Positions 8,891 through 21,591 of a stretch of DNA of 64,000 bases are shown here, one piece after another; position 1 is the stretch's first letter; each line of letters begins with the position of its first letter. The stretch lies in the NCBI RefSeq assembly GCF_001425905.1, contig NZ_LMDY01000004.1, positions 1 through 64,000 on the forward strand. The letters run 5' to 3'. This stretch comes from Methylibium sp. Root1272. GTDB taxonomy: Bacteria; Pseudomonadota; Gammaproteobacteria; Burkholderiales; Burkholderiaceae_C. A model generated the notes under the pieces. That model was given only the letters and a program-made list of their open reading frames with translations, had not been told where the DNA came from and searched no databases. A program made the position numbers and the translations under genes.

Positions 8891-8930
8891 GGTTGTGCGG
8901 CGTTTGAGGCTTATGGGCGGGCGCCGCGCC

Positions 8931-9014
8931 GGGCCGCTGTGTTGCGCTCGTGTCCCCCGCGGTCCGCCCTGCGGGCCGACCGCTCCTCCTCTACCTCGCT
9001 CCACACAGCGGCCC
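8931..9014. repeat. 84-base inverted-repeat element between convergent genes
   Basis: GGGCCGCTGTG (8931-8941) is exactly reverse-complementary to CACAGCGGCCC (9004-9014). Between them lies a second GC-rich palindromic block (roughly 8955-8982, CCCGCGGTC...GCCGACCGC) and a pyrimidine-rich stretch. Such compact, nested, intergenic palindromes resemble the REP/MITE-type elements scattered through Burkholderiales genomes. No second copy is seen in this window, so repetition is inferred. It may also serve as the transcription end for the two converging genes. Confidence 0.45.
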
Positions 9015-9138
9015 GTCACGGCGCTTCGATACACCGTGGACTGCGAGGGTTTGAAGACCTTCCCACGCAGCCGTTCACCCGACGCCTTGGTCAGCAGCGC
9101 ACGATCTACGCAAGCTGCAAGCAACAACCGACAGGGCG

Positions 9139-9837
9139 TCAGCGCATCGCCGCCGCCTCTTCACCATTGGCGAGATGCCGACGCATCAGTTGTTGAGCCT
9201 GCTCGGCATCGCGCGCGCGCAGCGCGGCCATCAACTGACGGTGCTCGCTCAACGAGGCTTCCAGGCGGCCTTGCTTGAACAGCGAGTGGTGGCGGTTGAG
9301 CTTCATCACCTTGCGCAGGTCGGCGACCATCTGCACGCGCCAGCGGTTGTCGGCCAGCTCGAGCAGGCGCAGGTGGAAGCGCTCGTTGGCGGCGAAGAAG
9401 CGGTCGCGGTCGCCGAGGTTGCGTTCGAGCTGATCGTGCAAGGCCTCCAGCTCGGCCAGCTGCTCGGGCGTGAGCCGGGTGGCCGCGGCGGCGGCGGCGT
9501 CACTCTCCAGCAGCGCGAGCAGGTGGAACACCTCCGTCAGGTCGCGCGCCGACACCTCGGTGACGTAGGCGCCGCGGCGCAGCTTCATCGTCACCAGGCC
9601 CTCGGCGGCCAGCACCTTCAGCGCCTCGCGCAGCGGCGTGCGGCTGATGCCGTACTCGATTGCCAGTGCCTTCTCGTCGATCCAGCTGCCCGGCGCGAGC
9701 CGGTGCGACAGGATGCGCGTGCGCAGCGCTTCGGCCACCTGCTCGTACAGCGCGCGATCGGGCAGCGCCCCGGAGGCGGGGTCTGCGGGCGTACGGTCGA
9801 GGGCGGTGCTGGCGAGCGTGAGGGAGGGTTCGGACAT
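9139..9837 (-). CDS. GntR family transcriptional regulator (FadR/FCD subfamily)
   Basis: A 232-residue regulator. The N-terminal winged helix-turn-helix is at about residues 20-85 ([20 protein letters not shown], then the wing [11 protein letters not shown]). A helical FCD ligand domain occupies about 95-225, with conserved metal-site-type positions ([24 protein letters not shown]). FCD domains commonly bind organic acids or acyl-CoA-related ligands with a bound metal. It is divergent from the methylmalonyl-CoA mutase cluster across a 172-base gap that holds a perfect palindrome, so it most likely controls that cluster and itself. The ATG at 9837 is preferred over one 12 codons upstream. Confidence 0.88.
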   Translation of the reverse strand: MSEPSLTLASTALDRTPADPASGALPDRALYEQVAEALRTRILSHRLAPGSWIDEKALAIEYGISRTPLREALKVLAAEGLVTMKLRRGAYVTEVSARDLTEVFHLLALLESDAAAAAATRLTPEQLAELEALHDQLERNLGDRDRFFAANERFHLRLLELADNRWRVQMVADLRKVMKLNRHHSLFKQGRLEASLSEHRQLMAALRARDAEQAQQLMRRHLANGEEAAAMR

Positions 9838-9885
9838 GGGGCCCGGCGGCGGTCGTCTTGGTGCAGTGCACACAAGGCATGTTTG

Positions 9886-9903
9886 TAATTCAGTTTTGAA
9901 TTA
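9886..9903. promoter_or_regulatory. perfect 18-bp palindrome, candidate GntR operator
   Basis: TAATTCA-GTTT-TGAATTA has perfect 7-bp arms and a 4-base centre. It is AT-rich in very GC-rich surroundings and lies between the divergent GntR gene (start 9837) and the mutase gene (start 10010). A good rightward -10 hexamer, TATGAT (9902-9907), overlaps its right end, so a bound regulator would block rightward transcription. The -35 element is weak. Binding by the adjacent GntR protein is inferred from position. Confidence 0.6.
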
Positions 9904-10009
9904 TGATCGCCCGTCCGCTCGCCGTCCAGCCCGCACATCCGGCGCGGGTCGCGCCTCGTGTGCCGTGCCGCGGCGCCTTGCACACCGTTCACCGCAGGAA
10001 AGATTCGCC

Positions 10010-12169
<2,160 letters not shown>

Positions 12170-12173
12170 GCCG

Positions 12174-13187
12174 ATGGCTGCCGTCCCCGACCAGGCGCTG
12201 ATCGACGGCGTGCTCGGCCCGGCCGGGCCGGTGCAGCGCCGTGCCATCGCCAAGACCATCACGCTGCTCGAGTCCTCGCGCGAGGACCACCGGCTGCGCG
12301 CCGACGAACTGATCAACACGCTGCTGCCGCACAGCGGACGCTCGCTGCGGCTGGGCATCTCGGGCGTGCCGGGGGTCGGCAAGTCGACCTTCATCGAGAG
12401 CCTGGGGCTGTTCCTGGTGGAGCGCGGCCACCGCGTCGCGGTGCTGGCGGTCGACCCGTCGTCCAGCGTCTCGGGCGGCTCCATCCTCGGCGACAAGACC
12501 CGCATGGAGCGGCTGTCGGTCGACGAGCGCGCCTACATCCGCCCCAGCCCGGCCTCGGGCACGCTGGGCGGCGTGGCCGAGAAGACGCGCGAGTCGATGC
12601 TGGTGGCCGAGGCGGCCGGCTACGACGTGGTGATCGTCGAGACCGTCGGCGTCGGCCAGAGCGAGATCGCGGTGGCCGGAATGACCGACATGTTCGTGCT
12701 GCTGCAGCTGCCCAATGCCGGCGACGACCTGCAGGCCATCAAGAAGGGCGTGATGGAGCTGGCCGACCTGGTGGTGATCAACAAGGCCGACCTCGACGAG
12801 GCGGCCGCCACCCGGGCGCGCGCGCAGATCACCTCGGCGCTGCGCCTGCTGGGTCAGCACGGCAACCCGATGACGGCCCACCACGACGCGCAGCTGTGGC
12901 ACCCGCAGGTGATGCAGCTCAGTGCGCTGAAGGGCGTGGGCCTGCCCGAGTTCTGGGCCGGCGTCGAGCGCTTCCGCGAGCTGCAGACGCAGAGCGGCCG
13001 GCTCGCGTCGCGCCGCCACCAGCAGGACCAGGCCTGGATGTGGGAACGCATTGAGGCCGGCCTGAAGGCACGCTTTCGCGGCCACCCCGCCGTGCGCGAG
13101 GCCCTCGCCGCCACCAGCGCGGACGTGCGCGCCGGCCGGCTGGCGGCCTCGGTCGCGGCGCGCCGGCTGCTCGATCTTTCCGACTGA
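12174..13187 (+). CDS. meaB: methylmalonyl-CoA mutase-associated GTPase MeaB
   Basis: A 337-residue G3E-family GTPase that escorts adenosylcobalamin into methylmalonyl-CoA mutase and protects the enzyme. The P-loop is GVPGVGKST (about residues 62-70), the Walker B/switch region VIVETVGVGQSE, and the guanine-specificity motif is NKAD. The C-terminal helices of about residues 275-337 form the dimerisation arm. The ATG comes 4 bases after the mutase stop, so the two are translated together, fitting their physical partnership. Older databases call this family ArgK, but the context leaves little doubt about the role. Confidence 0.95.
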   Translation: MAAVPDQALIDGVLGPAGPVQRRAIAKTITLLESSREDHRLRADELINTLLPHSGRSLRLGISGVPGVGKSTFIESLGLFLVERGHRVAVLAVDPSSSVSGGSILGDKTRMERLSVDERAYIRPSPASGTLGGVAEKTRESMLVAEAAGYDVVIVETVGVGQSEIAVAGMTDMFVLLQLPNAGDDLQAIKKGVMELADLVVINKADLDEAAATRARAQITSALRLLGQHGNPMTAHHDAQLWHPQVMQLSALKGVGLPEFWAGVERFRELQTQSGRLASRRHQQDQAWMWERIEAGLKARFRGHPAVREALAATSADVRAGRLAASVAARRLLDLSD

Positions 13188-13253
13188 TCCCCGCGAATCT
13201 TTCGCTGCTTCGTCCCACCCGACACATCCATCCAGGCCGAGAGGACCACCGAC

Positions 13254-14786
<1,533 letters not shown>

Positions 14787-14805
14787 CGCGGCGAGGGAAG
14801 ACAGC

Positions 14806-16833
<2,028 letters not shown>

Positions 16834-16846
16834 GAGGGTGTCCCCG

Positions 16847-17311
16847 ATGAGCAGCAAACCGTTTCGCATCCTCGGCCTGCAGCAGATCGCCATCGGCGGC
16901 CCTGACAAGCAGCGCCTGCGCGCGCTGTGGGTCGACATGCTGGGCCTGTCGGTCACCGGTCACTTCGTCTCCGAGCGCGAAAACGTCGACGAGGACATCT
17001 GTGCGATGGGCCGTGGGCCTCACGCCGTGGAGGTCGACCTGATGCAGCCGGTCGACCCCGACAAGAAGCCGGCCGTGCACACGACGCCGCTGAACCACGT
17101 GGGTCTGTGGGTCGACGACCTGCCGAAGGCGGTGGCGTGGATGATCGCGAACGGCGTGCGCTTCGCGCCCGGCGGCATCCGCAAGGGTGCCGCCGGGCAC
17201 GACATCTGCTTCATCCACCCGAAAGGCAACGACGAGTTTCCGATCGGTGGCGAGGGTGTGCTGATCGAACTGGTGCAGGCTCCGCCGGACGTGGTCGAGG
17301 CATTGAGCTGA
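16847..17311 (+). CDS. VOC family protein, candidate methylmalonyl-CoA epimerase
   Basis: A 154-residue glyoxalase/VOC-fold protein with two beta-alpha-beta3 modules. By position the likely metal ligands are Gln13 (GLQQIAIGG), Asp64 (VEVDLMQP), His84 ([10 protein letters not shown]) and Glu141 (GVLIELVQA). True methylmalonyl-CoA epimerases normally have His at the first position, so the Gln is unusual, although other VOC enzymes use Gln there. It starts 13 bases after pccA and is the last gene of the operon. The pathway needs an epimerase between carboxylase (S product) and mutase (R substrate), and no other candidate is in the window. A lactoylglutathione-lyase-like role remains possible. 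Confidence 0.7.
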   Translation: MSSKPFRILGLQQIAIGGPDKQRLRALWVDMLGLSVTGHFVSERENVDEDICAMGRGPHAVEVDLMQPVDPDKKPAVHTTPLNHVGLWVDDLPKAVAWMIANGVRFAPGGIRKGAAGHDICFIHPKGNDEFPIGGEGVLIELVQAPPDVVEALS

Positions 17312-17565
17312 GTGGTTTTGGATCGGTATCAGTGTGTTCCCGCGGTTCGGCTGATTCGTCTTGTTAGACTTATGTCACTCGCAGGGTGATGCTGTAGCCG
17401 TGCCACCAGCATTGCCTTCGAGGCCGCATCACGGGTCGGGGCGCTAGGCGAGCCGAAGAGGCTCGACACCCGGGTCGCTGCGGTGGCTGTCCGAGCGCAG
17501 CGCGTTGCGCGTCGGGTGGTGAGGCGGACGGCGGCACGGCAGCAACTAGACAACAAGAGCTCGCA

Positions 17566-18615
17566 GTGATCTCAGGCAACTACCCCGACAGTGTCGAGCG
17601 GAGCAGCGAACTTCTCAGGCTCGCGCTCCCGCAGATGGCCAAGCATTCGGTCGCTCTGCACCCCATCAACTACGCAGTCTGGTACGAGTACGTGTCCGGC
17701 CGCAGCGGCGACCTGAAGGCCGAGATCGAGCGGCTCACCGCCGACGGCCGCGCGCTGACCGAGGCCGACGTGGCGCGGCTGTTCAAGGCCTATGTCGCGC
17801 CGGTCGGGCTCGAGACCTCGGAGCGGGTCGCCGAGAACGCGCGCCGCATCCTGCGCAGCATGGAGCAGGACGCGCTGGAGGCGACCGATCGCACCTCGGC
17901 CTTCGACCAGTCGCTGTCGCAGTGGCAGGCCGAGCTCGATCGCGAGGCCAACGGCGGCGCGGTGCTGCAGGGCGTGGTCGACAGCACGCGCGAGATGTCG
18001 GAGGCGATGCGCCAGTTGCAGGGTCGCCTCGACGTGAACCAGCGCGAGATCGCGCAGCTGCGGGCCGAGGTAGCGGCTGCGCGCAGCGAGGCGCAGACCG
18101 ACAGCCTGACCGGTCTGCACAACCGCCGCTCCTTCGAGCAGCACATCGCCAAATACCTGGCCGATCGCGAGGCGGCGATGTCGCTGGTGCTGGTCGACAT
18201 CGACCACTTCAAGCTGGTTAACGATACCCACGGCCACCTGTTCGGCGACCAGGTGCTGATGGCGGTGGCGCGCGTGTTGAAGGAGAGCGTGCGCAACGAC
18301 GACCTTGCCGCCCGCATCGGCGGCGAGGAGTTCGCACTGCTGCTGCCGTCGACCCCGCTCAAGGGCGCGGTCGAACTGGCCGAGCGCATCCGCACCTCGA
18401 TCGCCAACAGCCGCATCCGCCGCCGCAACAGCGAGCAGCAGGTCGGGCAGATCACGGTGTCGCTCGGTGTCGCCGATCTGTGGCCCAGCGACAATGGCGA
18501 GAGCTGGTTCTCGCGCGCCGACGAGGCGCTGTACACCTCCAAGCGCGAGGGCCGCAACCGCGTCACTGCGCCGACGCTGCTGGCGCGGCACGCCACGTCC
18601 GGTGGCAGGACCTAG
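17566..18615 (+). CDS. diguanylate cyclase (GGDEF domain)
   Basis: A 349-residue soluble protein. The C-terminal half (about 175-335) is a GGDEF domain that makes cyclic di-GMP from two GTP. The active-site motif is GGEEF (252-256) with DIDHFKLVNDTHGH upstream. An intact RxxD inhibitory site (RNDD, five residues before GGEEF) implies product feedback. The N-terminal 165 residues match no sensor domain I can name; they are helical, and the stretch before GGDEF (about 125-175) looks like a coiled coil suited to dimerisation. The start is a GTG. The stop overlaps the convergent DUF1854 gene by 4 bases, and a 254-base non-coding stretch precedes it. Confidence 0.9.
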   Translation: MISGNYPDSVERSSELLRLALPQMAKHSVALHPINYAVWYEYVSGRSGDLKAEIERLTADGRALTEADVARLFKAYVAPVGLETSERVAENARRILRSMEQDALEATDRTSAFDQSLSQWQAELDREANGGAVLQGVVDSTREMSEAMRQLQGRLDVNQREIAQLRAEVAAARSEAQTDSLTGLHNRRSFEQHIAKYLADREAAMSLVLVDIDHFKLVNDTHGHLFGDQVLMAVARVLKESVRNDDLAARIGGEEFALLLPSTPLKGAVELAERIRTSIANSRIRRRNSEQQVGQITVSLGVADLWPSDNGESWFSRADEALYTSKREGRNRVTAPTLLARHATSGGRT

Positions 18616-19100
18616 AGAAAGCGCTCCAGCAGCTTCTTCGAGCGCCGGTCGAGCGCCATGCGGTCGCGCACCATGAACTGGATGCCGTGGCTGTCGACGA
18701 TCAGCAGCGCGCCGTTGCCGAGCCGGCGGATGTCCTCCTCGCCCTTGAGCACGAAGCTCGTCGCGCCCCGGTCGGTCTCGACCGACCAGGTGCTGGGCGT
18801 CGAGAAGGTCGACACGCCGGTGATCTGACGGATCACGGGCATGAACTCGCGGCTGGCGAGTTCTTCCTCCAGCAGCGTGCGCGTGGCCGCCGGCAGCGCG
18901 CTCAGACGTTCGATCCACCGCAGCTCGCGCCCGTCGGTGCCGACGATCGACACGCCCTCGTCGGGCGCGGCGATCGGGAAGGCGCGCACCGGCACCACGC
19001 CGTCGTGCGCCACGCCGTCCGGCGCCGTGAAGACCAGGCGGCCGAAGGCACTGCGCTCGAGCCGCAGCTCGCTGTCGTCCATCGCGGTCGTTGTGTTCAT
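18612..19100 (-). CDS. DUF1854 protein associated with cyanophycin metabolism
   Basis: A 162-residue cytoplasmic protein of the DUF1854 family. In Burkholderiales this family is found beside cyanophycin synthetase genes, as here. No catalytic motif is visible. The chain alternates beta-strand-like segments (FGRLVFTAPDGVAHDGVVPV, GALLIVDSHGIQFMVRDR) and ends in basic helices. Its ATG overlaps the stop of the ABC transporter gene (ATGA at 19097-19100), so the two are translationally coupled and probably work together. A longer same-frame stretch upstream is only a shadow of the transporter gene. Role unknown. Confidence 0.8.
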   Translation of the reverse strand: MNTTTAMDDSELRLERSAFGRLVFTAPDGVAHDGVVPVRAFPIAAPDEGVSIVGTDGRELRWIERLSALPAATRTLLEEELASREFMPVIRQITGVSTFSTPSTWSVETDRGATSFVLKGEEDIRRLGNGALLIVDSHGIQFMVRDRMALDRRSKKLLERFL

Positions 19101-21409
19101 GCGAGTTCGATCGGGTGGACCGACGGCGACAGCGCCGAGGGCGAGGGCTGTTCCAGCGCTGCCTCGCCGTCGTCGCCCTCGACGCGCCGCAGTTGCGCCT
19201 CGTAGAGCCGCCAGTAGGCGCCGCGCTGCGCCATCAGCGCGTCGTGCGGACCGACCTCGACGATGCGGCCACGGTCCATCACTACCAGCCGGTCGGCCTT
19301 GCGGAGAGTGGAGAGGCGGTGCGCGATCGCGATGGTCGTGCGGCCCTGCACCAGGTTGTCGAGCGCCTTCTGGATCTCCTTCTCGGTCTCGGTATCGACC
19401 GAGGAGGTGGCTTCGTCGAGGATCAGGATGCGCGGGTCGATCAGCAGCGCGCGCGCGATGCTGATGCGCTGACGCTCGCCGCCCGACAGGCCCTGGCCGC
19501 GCTCGCCGACCAGCGAGTCGTAGCCCTGCGGCAGGCGCAGGATGAACTCGTGCGCGTGTGCGGCGCGCGCGGCGGCCACGATCTCGGCGCGCGTGGCGCC
19601 CGGCTTGCCGTAGGCGATGTTCTCGGCGATCGTGCCGAAGAACAGGAAGGGCTCCTGCAGCACCAGGCCGATGTGGCGCCGGTAGTCGGCCACGCCGAAG
19701 CGGCGGATGTCGACGCCGTCGACCTTGATCGCGCCGTCGGTCACGTCGTAGAAGCGGCAGATCAGGTTGACCAGCGTGCTCTTGCCCGAACCGCTGTGGC
19801 CGACCAGGCCGATCATCTCGCCGGGGCGGATGTCGAGCTGCAGCCCGCGGATCACGGTGCGCGAGCCGTAGCGAAAGCCGATGTCGGCCAGCTCGATGCG
19901 ACCCTGCAGTCGCCCGATCGGCTGGGGGTGGGCCGGCTCGGGAACGTTCGACACGTGGTCCAGGATGTCGAAGATGCGCTTGGCCCCGGCGGCCGCCTTC
20001 TGCGTGACCGAGACGATGCGGCTCATCGAGTCGAGCCGGCCGTAGAAGCGGCCGATGTAGGCGATGAAGGCGGTCAGCACGCCGACGGTGATCTCGTTCT
20101 TGCTGACCTGCCAGATGCCGAAGGCCCACACCACCAGCAGGCCCACCTCGGTGAGCAGCGACACGGTCGGCGAGAACAGGCTCCAGGTCTTGTTGAGCCG
20201 GTCGTTGACCGCGAGGTTGTGCTGGTTCGCGTCGCGGAAGCGATCGGCCTCGCGCTGCTCCTGCGCGAAGGCCTTGACGACCCGGATGCCGGGGATGGTG
20301 TCGGCGAGCACGTTGGTCACTTCCGACCACACGCGGTCGATCTTCTCGAAGCCGGTGCGCAGGCGGTCTCGCACCAGGTGGATCATCCAGGCGATGAAGG
20401 GCAGCGGCAGCAGCGTCACCACCGCCAGCCAGGGGTTGATCGAGGCCAGGATCACCGCCGTCATGCCGATCATCAGCACGTCGGTCGCGAAGTCCAGCGC
20501 ATGCAGCGACAGGAAGACGCAGATGCGGTCGGTCTCGGAGCCGATGCGCGCCATCAGGTCGCCGGTGCGCTTGCCGCCGAAGTAGTCGAGCGAGAGCCGA
20601 AGCAGGTGCTCGAAGGTGGTGGTGCGCAGGTCGGCGCCGATGCGCTCTGACACCAGCGCCAGCAGGTAGGTGCGGGCCCAGCTCAGGCCCCAGGCCGCCA
20701 GCGCGGCCGCGAGCAGGCCGCCCAGCAGCATCAGCACCAGCTTCGGGTCGATCTGCTGGCCGTTCTGGAACGGGATCAGCACCTCGTCCATCAGCGGGAT
20801 CGTCAGGTAGGGCGGCACCAGCGTCGCCGCGGTCGAGGCCAGCGTGAGCCCGAAGCCGATCGCCAGGTCCTTGCGATAAGGCCGGGCAAAGCGCCACAGC
20901 CGCAGCAGCACCCAGGTGGACGGCGGGGAGTTCAGCTCCCGGGCGCACAGCGGGCATTCGTCGCTGTCCGGCGGCAGCGGCGCCTGGCAGGTGGGACACA
21001 GCGTGAGGTCATCGCCAGGCACCTCGCCGGTGCGCCGGCGGGTCTGCTGCTGTTCGAACAGTTTCAGCAAGCGCAGCGCTTGCACGTTGTTACGCAGCGT
21101 GAAGCGCCAGCCGGCCCGTCGCGTCGCAGGATCGTGCAGTTCCAGGCTGCCGACCCCGGCGTGGTCGGTGTGGCGCAGCGCCAGGTCGCCCTCCAGTGGC
21201 CAGCTCTGCCAGCCGCCGGCGCCCGGCTCATGGGCCAGCAGCCGGCGATCGGTGAGCGCCAGCAGCCCGGCCGCGAAATGCAGGCGCGAGTCCAGGTCAA
21301 CCTCCAGCGTCGCCAGGACGTTCTCCTCCGGTGCGAGCTGTGATTGGAGCGCGAGGCGACCGGGGGAGGCCCCGTCCGCTGGGACGCCGACTGGATGGTG
21401 ATGATGCAT
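19097..21409 (-). CDS. cyanophycin-associated ABC transporter with N-terminal PH-like and zinc-ribbon domains
   Basis: A 770-residue half-transporter with fused ATPase. About residues 155-460 are a type I exporter membrane domain with six helices. About 505-740 are the nucleotide-binding domain: Walker A GLVGHSGSGKST, signature LSGGERQRISIARAL, Walker B ILILDEATSSVD, H-loop IAHRLST. The first 155 residues are unusual: a beta-rich PH-like module (about 25-120, LLALTDRRLLAHE) and a zinc ribbon with Cys138, Cys141, Cys152 and Cys155. The ATG at 21409 (MHHHHPVG) is preferred to a GTG eight codons upstream. It is divergent from the CphA' gene and coupled to DUF1854. The substrate is unknown. Confidence 0.85.
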   Translation of the reverse strand: MHHHHPVGVPADGASPGRLALQSQLAPEENVLATLEVDLDSRLHFAAGLLALTDRRLLAHEPGAGGWQSWPLEGDLALRHTDHAGVGSLELHDPATRRAGWRFTLRNNVQALRLLKLFEQQQTRRRTGEVPGDDLTLCPTCQAPLPPDSDECPLCARELNSPPSTWVLLRLWRFARPYRKDLAIGFGLTLASTAATLVPPYLTIPLMDEVLIPFQNGQQIDPKLVLMLLGGLLAAALAAWGLSWARTYLLALVSERIGADLRTTTFEHLLRLSLDYFGGKRTGDLMARIGSETDRICVFLSLHALDFATDVLMIGMTAVILASINPWLAVVTLLPLPFIAWMIHLVRDRLRTGFEKIDRVWSEVTNVLADTIPGIRVVKAFAQEQREADRFRDANQHNLAVNDRLNKTWSLFSPTVSLLTEVGLLVVWAFGIWQVSKNEITVGVLTAFIAYIGRFYGRLDSMSRIVSVTQKAAAGAKRIFDILDHVSNVPEPAHPQPIGRLQGRIELADIGFRYGSRTVIRGLQLDIRPGEMIGLVGHSGSGKSTLVNLICRFYDVTDGAIKVDGVDIRRFGVADYRRHIGLVLQEPFLFFGTIAENIAYGKPGATRAEIVAAARAAHAHEFILRLPQGYDSLVGERGQGLSGGERQRISIARALLIDPRILILDEATSSVDTETEKEIQKALDNLVQGRTTIAIAHRLSTLRKADRLVVMDRGRIVEVGPHDALMAQRGAYWRLYEAQLRRVEGDDGEAALEQPSPSALSPSVHPIELA

Positions 21410-21591
21410 TCTGATTTGTTCTCGAAGACCCACAAGGCGGCCCTCAATCCCTCGGAAGGGCCCGAGATTCTGACCGATGCAGGGTTGGCGTGCCGCATGG
21501 AATGCGGCCCGGAGCGTGGTGCCAAGGAGCCGGTCGGGCGCACAATCGTGCGTCGGTCCTGGGCTGCCCGGGCGCCTCGTCCCCGCCGAAA

